DNA of 64,000 nucleotides, from positions 46,329,573 to 46,393,572 of the forward strand of contig CP136064.1 in assembly GCA_032622095.1 (NCBI GenBank), in the 5' to 3' direction. Position numbers and translations under genes: made by a program. Below are positions 1 through 14,521 of this stretch, piece after piece. A model generated the notes under the pieces. It had not been told where the DNA came from. It saw only the letters and a program-made list of their open reading frames with translations, and did no database searches. The DNA comes from Siphonodentalium dalli (taxonomy: Eukaryota; Mollusca; Scaphopoda; Gadilida; Siphonodentaliidae). Position 1 is the first letter of the stretch. Every line of letters begins with the position of its first letter.

Positions 1-664
1 ACACATGATGTTTTTTTGCATGTGGCGCTAATACGCTGCCGTAATAAAAACCAACATCGAATATTGCTTGGGATATTTAACTAACGCTAGAGACATATTA
101 TGGACTTGTCCAGGCGCATGAAACTGGTAAGTTAGTACTCAGGCGCTATGCCAACTGGAGTAATGTAGCATTCTACTAACATAGCCGAAAATCTCTAACA
201 AAACGACCGCCACACTCCATAGAAAACGTCGTCTGAACTACGCGTAAATGTTAATATTTACTTTGATTCGGGACGCAATTATCGGTGATAAAGTAACGAA
301 AACGATTTTGCCATCGAGAGCGACTACATTAAATTAATATATAATAATCCCAGTGTGTGTTTTCAATTTGAACATGATATATTTGTAAAAATAACTACTT
401 TGAGCAAGAGTATTCTTCATTTATATTTGATCACCCTACACTGGAGTGTTTCACATCACTTTAATGTACATTCGGGTCTAGAGCCTATTTTCTCAGTCTG
501 AAAATTCAAGAGGCATGTATACCATAAGGTCGGTCATGCAATATAAAGCAAATGCGAATTACAACTTCCCTATATATGCTATATAAATTTATATCGGAAT
601 GATCGGAAAAAAAAAAGAAGAAAATAATTATGCGCTGGATTTTTATGCCGGACTTTTTTCACAG

Positions 665-785
665 ATGGAAGGGAAGTTGCCCTCATCTTAGCAGCGATCA
701 AAGCCTGGCAAGACGCCACCTGCTTGGTGTTCACAGAGAGAACAACAGAAGGAGACTTTATCGAAATTCAGGCAGGCGACGGAGG
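665..785 (+). CDS. Astacin gene, exon 1 seen (N-terminal part of catalytic domain)
   Basis: A T-rich tract ending in CACAG (660-664) precedes the exon. Two bases finish a split codon, then 39 codons read GREVALILAAIKAWQDATCL and continue with VFTERTTEGDFIEIQAGDG. This is the helix and first conserved cysteine of astacins (the pattern A..W...TC..F), followed by the beta strand before the Gly-Cys motif. The donor is GTTAGT at 786-791, a non-optimal donor (consensus GTAAGT/GTGAGT). The exon ends in phase 2 and joins the next exon to complete a glycine codon. The last 13 bases belong to the first unit of the minisatellite at 773-1175. Confidence 0.88.
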
Positions 786-3700
786 GTTAGTATACTCGAT
801 ATCCAGGCAATGGAGGGTTATTCTATTCGATATGCATGCACTGGAGGGTTAGAATACTGGATATCCAGGCAACGGATGGTTAGTATATACTGGATATTCA
901 TACAATGGAGGGTTAGCATACTCGATATTCATACACTGGATGGTTAGAATACTGGATAATCAGGCAACGGATGGTTAGTATATACTGGCTATGCATACAA
1001 TGGATGGTTAGTATACTATATATCCATGCAATGGAGGGTTAGCATATATTCGTACACTGGATGGTTAGAATACTGGATATTCAGGCAACGGATGGTTAGT
1101 ATATACTGGATATTCATACAATGGATGGTTAGTATACTAGATATCCATGCAATGGAGGGTTAGCATACTCGATACGGGGACATCATTAAAGGGGAAGCCC
1201 TTTCACCGAGAGTTATGAAACGTTATAGTCTGAATATGGTTTCGAATATTGACACGGAACGGATCTACCATTATATTGGAACAACACAATGCACTTCCTC
1301 TGAAATTGTATCTGTTACCATACGATTACTGGTACTAGCGTATATATCAGTTTCATGGAGGCACAGACTCAGTATGAGTGTTCATTGCTTCAAATTTGCT
1401 TGCTTAACATAGAACGGCCGGCGTTGAGGGTTCTGAATGAGTGCTGAATCGTGACCAATCCGTTTCATGCGATCTATTGGTTGTTGAATCGCGAATCTAA
1501 AATAAGAGATGGGTGCATGTTTGGGCTATTATGGAAATCAACCGGTCAGCTAAAATTGTAGTTAGCCAGATATTATGATTGTTAAAACGTTATGCAAGAA
1601 CTTATTTTTGTACCTGTTAGAATTTCGCTATTTTCAGGTGTTACTCCTATGTCGGTTACGTCAGATTGGGCGCACAAGCGCTTGGATTGGGCGCAGGATG
1701 CGAACACGTAAGTTGATACACGGATTTTATAATGCTTAACAGTTTGTTTTCGTATCATATATTTGTCAGATTTATGGAGACACGAACTCAGTATGAGTGC
1801 CACTGCTACAATGTGCTTGCTTCAGTGAGCGTGATTAAATTCTGATTTCTTATCGAATTATATATATCGAACTATATTCAGATTTATGGAGGCACGCGGT
1901 CAGTATGAAATTTCTGATAGAATTGACCAGATATTGATCGGATTGGCACTGAGGTGTCCCTGAACTCAGATCAAGCTTGAAAACCGGTCCCGATTTTCGC
2001 CTTTGTCGGGGTTAGAACCTGTGCCAACCTCGTCTAGCCCAGACTGCGATAACAGTATCCACGACCTAACCACATCGGCTGCGGGGATATCCTAAATGGA
2101 TAAATTTTACTTTTCGTCTTGTTAGCAAGCCTTGAAATAGGGTGTCTGTCATTTGCAGAATGAGGTCCCCAGAGGGTGAATTTAGTGATGCTACCCCGCA
2201 TAGCTAAATTCTAACTGGATGAGAAATTAAATCAGATTGGTGACATGCACAGTCAGTATAACAAAACAGTTAGATTCTGGAACATAAAGGATCGAGCTTC
2301 TCGAATGTAGATCCTATGGAGTCGGCTGCATATATGATGAAACATACACCGGGTTCTCGACTATAGCTGCCCAATATACTAAACTGATTCTGAATACTGA
2401 AACAACGTTGATGTTCTAACGTAATATTATGTGTGTCGAATTTCGTAAATGGCCGAATATTTACACTGAAGCCGAAAACGTGACACTTGATAAACTAGCC
2501 AGAAACAGCGTCTTATCTGATTAACCCTTTACCCAACAAAACGGCAAAAAACGCCCAAATAAAGCTTCAACAGCCTAAAATATCTTCGGTCTGTCTCAAT
2601 AACACCATACAAATATGGATATCATTGGAACCGGTTCATCGACCACATTGTGATGGTTACAGTTATGCCCTGTGCCAATGCATTCTCTTATATATGCGAG
2701 TCGACCATAGGTCGCCTCGCATATATAAGAGAATGCATTGGCCTAAAAAAAAATCTTTTTTTAACACTTTTTACCATTTCTTCTTACATTCTTTAACAAT
2801 TTTATAATTTTTTCTTACATTTTTTAACATTTTTTATAATATTTTTCTACATTCTTTGACAATTTTATCATTTTTAATATGTGTTAAGCCAATGCATTCT
2901 CTTATATATGCGAGGCGACCTATGGTCGACTCGCATATATAAGAGAATGCATTGGCACAGGGGCCGTTCTGTTGGGTAAAGGGTTAACCAAATTGCAGAT
3001 TGAAGTGATAATTAAGTGACGTGTTATAACTTAGACAATGTTCACATATATAGTCCAGGAGATATTGACGGTAACATTGGAAAAGGTCAAAGAATTCAAA
3101 AAGTATTCTGAAAATCATATTCTGTCTAAATATTTGAACTTACCACACGATTAGCTATGTTTGTTGACATTTCACTTTAACAGTTTTGTTTACATATCAA
3201 TGGTTCTCAACGCAAAACAATATTTTTGGAGAACTATAAACAAGTGCATGACATATGCCCCAGACCCTTACTTTGGAGAGTGAGCAATATTAAATATTTG
3301 TAATGATGGAACATTTTTATTTTCTAAATCCATTAAGTGAGTATCCTTACCCCCTAAAAGGGCTATCAATACACCAAAGCACAACCATATTATAACCAAG
3401 TTATAAGCTGATATGTTCAACATTAAGAAATTCCCAAGTCAAGAAGTGCCGTAACTCTGGTAAAAAACCGTCGTATAGTTATCCTTTATCGCATGCTGGG
3501 CTATCACCACAGTTATGCCCTGTGCCAATGCATTCTCTTATATATGCGAGTCGACCATAGGTCGCCTCGCATATATAAGAGAATGCAGTGGCCTACATTT
3601 TTTAACATTTTTTATAATATTTTTCTACATTCTTTGACAATTTTATCATTTTTAATATGTGTTAAGCCAATGTATTCTCTTATATATGCGAGGCGACCTA

Positions 3701-6700
3701 TGGTCGACTCGCATATATAAGAGAATGCATTGGCACAGGGCCGTTCTGTTGGGTAAAGGGTTAACCAAATTGCGGGCTAGCACAACCGTATATGATGATC
3801 CATGCCCAAATTACAAGCTGAAATGTTCATAAATTTTCAAGACAAACAAGGGCCGTATCTCTGGTAATATGAATGGACGAAACCTGTAGTTAGTCAGTAT
3901 ATTTTCTCCCAAGCTGTGATATCACCAAACCAAAGCACAACCGAGTCCGGTTATCCTTGCCCATGCATGTTACGAGCTGATACATTCTTTTGGACACACA
4001 TTTCCCAAATCAAACAATAAGGGCGTAACTCTGGTAGAAATGAATGGACGAAAACCTTAATATTTGGGTATCCTTTCACTCAAGCTGTGCTGTATCACTA
4101 ACCCAAAGGACAACGAAATCCGATAATTAACACCCGGTTAAAGCTAAAATGTTCGTATGGACACAACATTCACAAATTTCCAAGTCAATCGAGGGCCGTA
4201 ACTCTTGTAAAAATTAATGGACGAAACCCGTAGTATGGTGGCATCCTTTCCCCCAACATGTGCTATGACCAGGTCAAATGACAACAAAATCTGATAACTA
4301 ACTTCCCCGGACGGAGCCCTCGTATATATGTCCCGAACCTCCTATGAGGATGGGTGCATAATAATGAATCTAAGGACAAAGTTTTCTATTTAAGATATCG
4401 ATGTTGATTTGCGTGCGTTCCGTAGAATATGGATGCAAGTTGGTCTGACATTTTGTGTGGAACGCGAAATATTTATATTACATTCCGCCGAGTCAACTGA
4501 CGGATTAAAAGAGCATTTAGCCCCCAGTTCCAACGTTATTCCCGTAGCTCGCTGGCAGTGTCTGCGTGTGAAGTCATGCACGTCATGTCATTTCGACCAA
4601 CTAACGTCCTGTAGTCATGCCATGTCCAACAGAGCGAATGCATGTGTGAGTTTAAATATTCCCCATTTTCTTGTTAGTGGTGATGTTTTTACATATTTAA
4701 AATATATATATATATATATTTGCACATTTACCCACAGCCAGTCCCTTTTGTCCCTTTAAATCGACTATGACTTCTTCCAGCAATCAATTATAACCCACGA
4801 GATTGGACATTCACTTGGCTTAGAGCATGAACACAACCGCCCCGACAGAGATGACTACGTGACCATCATCTACGACAATATCATCAGTGCATACGCCTCA
4901 GCATTCGATATAGAGGACACCGGATTCGTTTCCAGTTTCAAGACGCCATACGATTATCGTAGCGTGATGCATTACGGTTCAAAGGTGAGTAATTCACGGG
5001 CGTGGATGGGGGGGGGGGGGGGGGGTTCTTTCCACCTTGGAATTTCAACTACACCTCATTGAAGCACACTGAAATTTCCATATCTGACAAATTGCATTTG
5101 GTTTAAGCATAGTTTATTTATCCACCAAATATATAATATACATAATATAAATTGAACGCGTGAATTCACAAGGAATTAATATAATGTATATGGTAATATG
5201 TGATATATCTGGTAGAAAGGGAGAACGACAGTAAGCACATGGCTTTTCAGGTGTCGTTCTCCCCATGTATCATCCAGGGCCCCTGTATAATATATATAAA
5301 TCATCATGGAATTTGACGTTAGTGTCGCGACCGGACAGTAGATAGATAATTCGGATATTACATTGGTCCTGTGATTTTTTGGGTATAAAGAATAAGAGGA
5401 GAATTTAAGATAAGAAGACCTAGATGGAGGAGAGTGGTGGGGGAGTGGAATGGAACGGATTTTTTATTTTATTACATGTTAGGTATGATGCTTAAGATGC
5501 TGCTGACCGATTTATAATTAAGCAACTAAAATCGTTGTGTGTGGATAATACATTTTTGGAATTCTTCAAAAATAGTTTGATTCGTTTGTAGACTCATTGT
5601 ATCGTCGCCATTGAGGAAAGTATAAACTGAGGGAACTATTGCGTCTGGGATCTTTCCAAGAAGAATTTGCCTATGTGAACGGTAACGCCGACATTGGAAT
5701 ATGTAGTGGTAGCTATCTTCTATTTGGTCACAAACACAGCGATCAGTGACAGAGATATTATTTTGGTAATTGCATTTGCATTTGAATGTTCCAGCTTATT
5801 GCCATTGCAGTCCAAACCTTTGACCGACAGGGTGAAAATATTTAAATTTCGGTCTGAAAACAACACATTTTTAACAAAGTACTGGGTGTAATATCAAACT
5901 ATCAGGATAAATTGAACCCACATATGGTCTAGAACGTCAAACTAATGTTGTATCAGGCAAGAAAACTTCAGCTGTTGAACATTTTGTCCAAAGTTGGGAT
6001 GAAACTTCCCCTGGTAAATAATGCTGCATGGCCCCATATCTAACAGCAATGTAGAGTTCCGACTCCTTGCTACGCTGGTCTTGATTTAATATTATCCGAC
6101 AATAGTCTTAAATAACAAAAATGTTAAATTTAATAACATTCTGTATACGTGATGGCAGCAATCAGATAAGCCTAGCTGTCCATCCATAACCTAAATAGGT
6201 ACTAGTATATGACGGGGGATTTCGTCGTGCGTATCCTCAAAACAAAAATGTTTTTAGGATGAAAGCACATCTGCCAGCCTGAGGACCACGTGGTTAGACT
6301 TGACAACTCATTTAGCTGATTATTGGCATACATGGGACATTGGCGTTTTATTTATAGAAATGGGAATTTTTGTGGCGGATTAAAAGTCGAACTGCGAACC
6401 GGAGGCCGAGTCCGGTAAAAGGTGTAGTTGGGAATTCTGGTGAGATGCATGAGAAATCTTCAGTGATAATACGTATATAGTTGTTGTAATAATTTGAAGG
6501 ATTAGTTGTTTTAACGGAATTATGAGTTGGTCATTCGTGAAACCAATATATTTTATATTCTATAATGACAATCATGGGTATATAATATATGATCTTGAGC
6601 GCGTTACCATTTCTGACATTGGTTTTCTTGTTTTGAAATGTATCTCAGTTTACTCATGATTTTATTACTGCATAGAACTCAACCACAATCAAACTCAAGC

Positions 6701-9700
6701 GATAGTTTTAGCAGGAGTGTTCGAAAACTCAATTTGCGTCGATATACTCAAACGGTTTTGTGGCATGGCTATAGCATTCTTGAAAGCTGTTATGATATGG
6801 CTATAGCAAAATGGACATGCTCGTATCATGAGAAGAATTTCCAAATTATCAGTCGGAAACACAATGTTTCATGACACTGTTGTGACGGCCAGGTTTGTGC
6901 CACATTCGGGCTTTCACAGACGTTGCTGTGGCCGCCTAACACCATTAACAACATTATATCCTTACTTGTTATCAGTTTGTGTGTCGGGCGGGCATTTTAT
7001 TGATCATAATCATCAAATCTCCGGTGGTCAATAACACATAAAGTGATCAATAGTAAGTAAGTTCTAAGCTGACACCAACCTATTTGTTAATTAACAAAAA
7101 CAGCATGTTTTTGTGCGACCTCTAATGAATACTGACAATTGTGCGTACTGAACAAAGAAGTGAGAAGGCTGCTGCATGCGTCACGTGATCTCCATCAGTG
7201 ATATATTTTTTTATTTTAAAAGGTAAATGTCTTATTTTATCATGTCAAATTAAGTTTGTTATTATTTATTTTCAGATAGAATATTTTATATGCATTCTTT
7301 ATTTTTAAAACTAAAATATATTGTTGCAGTTGTTGCTTATTTTGGCAGCTAAACGAGTGAAGTTAGGCTGTGAGATGTACCTTTCGCGACCAAATCCCTC
7401 ATGTTTCCCCACAACTTTTCGTGCATGACACTGAACATGATGTTATGCATTATATATATAATGTGTAACCTTAGCATGGTTATGACCGCCAACATTCTTT
7501 GTATTATTATATACTGAACGTCAAATTTGTGAAAAAAGGCTGAAAATCTTCAAGCGAAAAATGCTATAGACATGTCATAACGAAAACTATTGGTGATATA
7601 GACATATCACAAACTGCTATTGGAAATCATTATTTCCTGCTATGACCTACACACTTGCTTAAATGTTTGGATCTATTGTGTAAGTACAGAGTAGGGAAAG
7701 GTGTCCATTATATAAATGGGATACACGACCATCCATATAAGTATCACAAGAGTGCCCCGTCTGGAGATTTACCGCAACAAATCCTGATATATAAAATAAC
7801 TTGATTTTTACTGGCAATTATTGCTACATTTTTCAATAAAAATAACATTCGTCTACACTCAAGTCCAAAGATAATCGATATACATATTAACATATTATCG
7901 TCCCTTCAGATGGCGCTAACCTGACCACCACTGCTCTGTTTCCCTCAGACTAGTTGGTAACCAACCAGGAGCAGTCGCCGCCCCACGCTATATAAATAAA
8001 TACCGCTATAGACATCTCCGGATGCAGGGAACACCCATATCAATGCCGTTTATTCACATTTTGTCACATTCAATAACACAGAATTTAGATGTAAATGAGT
8101 GAACTGCATAATTATTCATTTCACCATTGGAAGAAGTGTGCTTTGTAATGTCGGAAAACTGTGCAAACATATACAACTACACAGCACATATTATGTGCAT
8201 ACTCGCATGATCGCGCCCTTGTTGTGGATTGCAAATTTGTCCGAATGTGGTGCATGCGTACTTCATATTACACAAAAACACCAGACTGGAACGAAAAAAG
8301 CATGCAAACACGACGACTCAGTAATTATGCCCCTGATTTATTGCCGAGTTGTATTCTTTAACATATATGTTGTTGGTGCAATTAAAGGCACGTGAGGCCT
8401 TAGTTGTCGAAAATATTCATATTTGTTCCAATCACCGTAAACAGAAAAACATTAAAACGCCTACAGTTTCGTTCATATATACCATGACCATCGCGTAAAC
8501 AGCATGTTATCATAAAGATTTACTATATTTTACCTAAGCAAGAGCCTGATTGTGTTACAGAAGACAACACAATGCTGCTGGCTAATCACACACAAATGGC
8601 ATAAACGCTCTTTATTCGTTCCATATCAGGAATTAACCCACAAAGAACGCTCTTTATGTTTACCATCATAATATAAACAAACACCAGAAAAGTAACTTTT
8701 TATACTTTTGTTTACATAACAATGGTCAAAAATATGACAATAACATACTGTTTATGCGATATTTCTTATTTGCATACAGACAAAGTCTGTCTACATTTTG
8801 TTGTTCTTTCTGTTTGTGGCGGTTTTTGACTGCTGGAAATATTTTCACAGGATACCCACCGCCAAGGCCAACCGTACCTTTAACGGCTGGATAAGCGCAA
8901 TGCACAAAGTACGAAAACATTTTAATAATTCCTCTTTTAAGCCTCATTGGCATTCTGATAACGTAAGATGCATATCCATAACACAATACCGTTCGTTGGG
9001 ATTTAAACATAAGTTGTTTCTGCACATTTTCCCAAACCTACAGCGACGCGGATGCAATATCCAGTTCACTATGAGTACAGTGAATGATAATTATATAATA
9101 AAGGTGGTAAGCGGATTCTATATTCAGTTCATTATGGGTACAATAAATGATTATAATATAATGAAGGTGGGGTTCTAAGTGCATACATTTCAACTTCACC
9201 TCCAGAATACAACAGCTTTGTTTATCGACTAATGTACATGGACGCGATAATTTGTGTACACGTTAACAACCATATTAAACGATTTATTCCATTCAGAGAA
9301 GGCAGATCACATTGTCCCCCTGGGCGGGTATATATATCAACGCAACTTTTCTCGTTTTGTGTGGGCAATGATATATCGTTTAAAATCAAAAGGCTATATC
9401 GTTTGATTCACAAATGAAGTTCATACCCTTTAAGGCGACATTCAGATATATTTCTTTGCTATAAGGCTCATGGAAAATTAAAAACATAATCTCATCAAAA
9501 TATGATGCTCCATCGTCAAACTAATTATACTCCAACCAGAAGCAAGGCGACTCCACCTTTCTATACTGAATAGATTTACCCACTCAGTTATAACAGTATA
9601 CATTGAAATGGTATATTATTAATTTGGTGGTGTGTTCAGGATATATGAGCAGATGACAGATAGATCAACAGATAACAAAAGAGCAGAATGATTCATATTC

Positions 9701-12700
9701 ATTGGTGAGAAATGTTGAAATAAACACACTGCATAATTATGTTGAACTTTTAATCTGAACATTTCCTATGGGAACTATAACTCGTCAATGAGTTTTTGTA
9801 AAGAAAGTGTTGAAGGCATAGTCCTGGTATTTGAGTCTCTTTCACGATGAATTCATTTTTGTTGAATTCGCCTTTCAGCATTCGAGCCAAACACGTTCTA
9901 AATATACCGACGAATGACGGTCCAGTTCTAAATATACCGACGAATGACGGTCCAGTTATAGAAATACAAATTGCCGAACAGTTCAGTCGAGCCATAGCGA
10001 AGGAATCCGTTGTGTGACGTTTATGCAGCGTTTATTGACTTGACGATGGTTCACATTAGTGAAAGTCACTTAACTCTATATACTGTGGCAACGTTTATTC
10101 CACATACAAATAACCGGACTTTACTTTTAAAATAACTCGTTCAGCGGCGGGGGTGGGGGTCAAAATGTGTTTTCCTCTATATATTTTTGTTCTTTTTAGT
10201 CTTAAAGGGATAGTGTATCCATATGTTGTTGTTAGTTTCTTTAGTCTCTGAGTTGTAGAATAATGTAACCAGATTTACATTGTTTTAAAATCTGTTGATT
10301 ACGAAGTAATGTTACGGATGGTAGATTAGCCGGAATGCGAAAATACTAATTATCGTTGTCGAGTAATTTTTTTTACAGTTTTCAAGCCAATGTATCAAAT
10401 AAATGTTATATGCATACTAGTCCCATATACTCATTAAGTCATTGTATAGTCACTAGTCAGTGAGTGGCTTGATTTTACGCCAGTATTAACATATTTTTTT
10501 ACACGATCATGTGTGCCACGTTTTGCCCAATCTACTATCCTTGAATTATTTTGATTACGTCTTGTATACGGAAATGCGTAATTTAATTTATGACTCCAGC
10601 CATAAATTAAATTTATATCAAATTATTAACTTTGATTTTAAGATAACCTATTAACCTGAACGTTTACAGAATACATCTTTTCTATATATTATCGATATTA
10701 GAAGTTTGTTATCACCGGGAATTTATTGAAAATGGCGTACAGTACCCCTTTAACATTTTTTGTCATATTGGCTGGAGACACACACACCTTAGTGGCGATG
10801 ACATAGTAGGTATGCTGCCTCACGATGGTGCAAATTAGTGACAATTGGTCGTCGTAATTACTATGCCATAGTTAGTTATGTCGCCGGCCGATTTTTCTCG
10901 CACAATGAGTCTACCAAGCTCCGCCAGCGTCGTTGTCAATCCACTCTCGGATTTATCTATCTGGACACATTGATCCGTGCATCTTCTGAGACACAGACGT
11001 TTCAAACGGTGATGAATTATAGTATTTTAATCATATTTTATGGCATAGATTGTTATTAAAACCGTATATCAAGGCACTATAACAAAATAATCGGTGACTC
11101 GTAAATTAAAAGGGCCTTTAATTGACTTGACTTTTGACTTGAAACATATTTTATTTGCATAATATACAAAATGGATTGGGGCACAAGTTTTTACAACTTA
11201 TGAAGCTCATCTCCCGATACAATAATAACATACATGTAATCAAGATGACGGTATAAACGTATTTACATTATGATCAGTTTTGAGATATATCATTTGTATT
11301 GCCTTCCAGAGGTTGTGGAGATTTGTGTTTAAAACAATGTGGCTACATTATGAATATTTGGCACGATAAACGAGTGCTAATATAATCTATCGGTGTATGT
11401 TCGGAGGTTAGAAAAAAGTAACAGTAGACAGTCATATACTAGGTTTTGGTTTTTGTAGCGCTCTGGAAGACAGTACTGCCAATTAATAAGAACGTGCATG
11501 TTTGTGGGGGAGGTTGGTCCATTTGTGAGATAACTGCCACATAAAACATTGAAATTTCGGAAGCACCTTTAAGTGTATTAAAAAGTAATATACATATGTA
11601 TACACATACACATACACATATAAACACATACATACATATAATGTATAATCTTTAGGGATCGAAACGCTTAGTCGCCGCACTATATTGCTGTGTGATGTAA
11701 AATAATCTCATATGTTTTTGGGACGAGATATGAGGTATTCCACACTTGAGTTCCGCAATGTTGCTTATTATGAGATTTTCACGGATTAGTTTCTCAGAAA
11801 ATTCTGAGCGCTCTCTTTGGTACAATGGACACATGAAGAAATAATGATATGCGTCTTCATACCGGTTTCCACACGCACACGCGGGGCTGTCGGTGATATA
11901 GTTGTTGAACATATCAGATCGGAGTTCACTACACAAATTACGTAGGCGACAATGAAAAATGTTGTATTTTCTGAGTCCAAGTAGAAATATCGAGGGGGAC
12001 TGGGCATGGGATCTATTTGTTGCAAGTTGGTTTTAAAGGTAGAAAATTTATCAGCGTTAGTGATTAATTTGGGAAGTTTATTCCATTCCATGACCATCTT
12101 TGGGAAAAATGACTGTTTGAAATGTTCTTTAATTTCAGTTCTTCAGCGAGAATGACAAGATTACAATTCAGACAAAAAACGCGAATTATCAGGACATTAT
12201 TGGTAATGCGGCGACGCTCAGTTTCCTGGACGCGAAGATAATGAATGCAATGTATGACTGCGCTGCGGATGGTAAGCTTGTAATATTATAATTTATACCA
12301 TAACCAAGGCTTGTGTTCGCTCGTTTTCCTCCCGCAAACCAAGTTTGCCGGGAGTATGTTAATTGGTTCCACCCGTCCGTGTGTGCGTCCGCCCACCAGC
12401 AACAACTTTGGAGCTCTCTGTCTAAGTCACCATAGGTCGGATTTGAATGATCTTTGGTTACCTTCGACAAGCGATCTCTTTCCATAGTTGTTGCGGGGTG
12501 GATCTCGTGTTAACGGAGGACCCGGCCGGGAGTCGATATATATTGTCAGTATGCTAATCCCAATAATTACTGGGATAATAATCATGAATCATGTAAAGAC
12601 CATTGAAACTAATTTACTGCGGAATGCGCTATATAAATGCATCGATTATGTTCATGAATCATATCATGGGGAAATGGATATAACTGGTTCTGACCCTTAA

Positions 12701-14488
12701 AGTGGATATGAGGCTTTGCCAACTTTTGATCTCGATATCTTAGTCACCGGAGGCCATATTTTAATGATGGATAAAATCCACACGTATACGATGTTTTGTC
12801 CATTCATTTAATCTGAAGTTGTGGCCCTTAGCGTGGAAATAATATGTCGATCTCAGATCGCACGAATGCCCCCTTGTCCGTTGTTTACTACACATTATAC
12901 GAATGTACATTATTAGTTATCTTCGGCAACATCGGGGGTACATGGAGATTTAATACCTGGATGTCGATTTTGAACCCCGAGGCGGAGCCGAGGGGTTCAA
13001 AAAGAGACATCCAGGTATTAAATCTCCATGTACCCCACGATGTTGCCGGAGATAACGATTTTGTCCCCACAACAATAACAATGTCTCCTTAATTTAAGTG
13101 TGATTTTCATAGGTTATTCGATTAATTCACACCAATAAGAATAATTTAGTAGCTGACCTAAGGACTCCGGCGTCAGGTGACATCAAATTCGGCGTGCGAG
13201 AGCAACGTCACGATTGGTGGAAACTGCCAGTTCAAGGGTCATTCATATACCCCCGATGTTTCACGTGCTCATATACCCCCGATGTTTGGCGCACGTTCTC
13301 TTATACCCAGCTGTCAATGGTGACGGGGGACATGGTGATTTAAACGTGGGGTTGTAGCCAATCAGATTGCTAGTTACAACCGGATGTGGGGACAATGGAT
13401 GATATACACGCTCGTAGTTTTATCCTCACCTTTGGTTCGCGTGTTCTGTATTTACCACAATGTACGACTGAACAGTGAATGATACGCTCGCTGTATTAGT
13501 CCCCCCCCGTCCGCTCGTCCTTTGTTTCCCTACAAATTACGGCTGGGCATTAGCTGGTACACTCGTAGTATTACTCAATTTGTCCGCTTAAATTATCACA
13601 TGTCCAGTGGATGGTAAGCTTGTATTATTACTCCCCTTTGTTCGTCTTCGAGATCTATGGTAATCGTTGTTAGAATATAAAATACCAGGGACAAACTCAC
13701 CGATGATTTGTGTTTAATATCGTCCAATTTTCCCCGAGTAGAAACGAGGGTGGGGCATAATTCTGGAAAATATTTCAATGACGATTCACCCGCGTCAATT
13801 GTGATATCATTGTCGGTCCCTTGTTATTATAGTTCTATGAGACGATATTTAGGATGACTGTACCCAGAGATGGCGAGTGGACAAACACGTACATTAAAAG
13901 GAGCTCCTGTGCAAATATTATGTCAATATAGCATGACTTATTACCCAGGGTATGCAGTATTATACATGGGTTAACAAAATGCCGACTGACCTTACATGTA
14001 GCGTGTATCATACATGTAACCATAGCATTGAAAAACGGTGTAATTTCGAAAGATGATGAATCTGTATTCTAATTAAAGCTGGCTGCCCATCAAACGCAGA
14101 CGAATGTCCTGGAGACGGTTACCATGGAAAGGACTGTAACTGCTACTGTCCAAGCTCTGACTACACGACATACGAGCTCTGTCCAGAGCCAACTACGACG
14201 ACACCAACAACAACAACGACGACGACGACAACAACGACGACGACAACAACAACGACGACGACGACAACAACGACGACGACGACGACAACAACGACGACGA
14301 CGACAACAACAACAACAACAACAACGACGACGACGACAACGACAACACCAACGACGACGACGACAACAACAACAACAACAACAACAACACCAACAACAAC
14401 AACACCGACGACAACAACGACAACTACGACAACAACTACGACAACAACAACTACGACAACAACGACTACAACAACAACAACAACTACG

Positions 14489-14521
<33 letters not shown>

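Noticed and set aside
91-126. Possible upstream astacin exon ending at the GTAAGT near 127
   Set aside because: The phase would fit exon 1, but the segment is only about 36 bases, the acceptor is weak and the residues do not match the astacin N-terminal region.
773-1175. CRISPR-like array
   Set aside because: Units are contiguous diverged copies without unique spacers, in a eukaryotic intron. It is a minisatellite.
4390-4759. Overlapping ORFs of 63 and 116 codons before exon 3
   Set aside because: Neither has astacin or other recognisable motifs. Exon 2 already joins exon 3 in phase, leaving no gap to fill.
8798-9178. 126-codon ORF with relatives at 17226 and 61559 (minus)
   Set aside because: The similarity follows from the shared MITE DNA. 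The frames differ in length and end in unrelated flanks.
12844-13092. Opposed ORFs with the same peptide GTWRFNTWMS on both strands
   Set aside because: Caused by the palindrome at 12921-13057.
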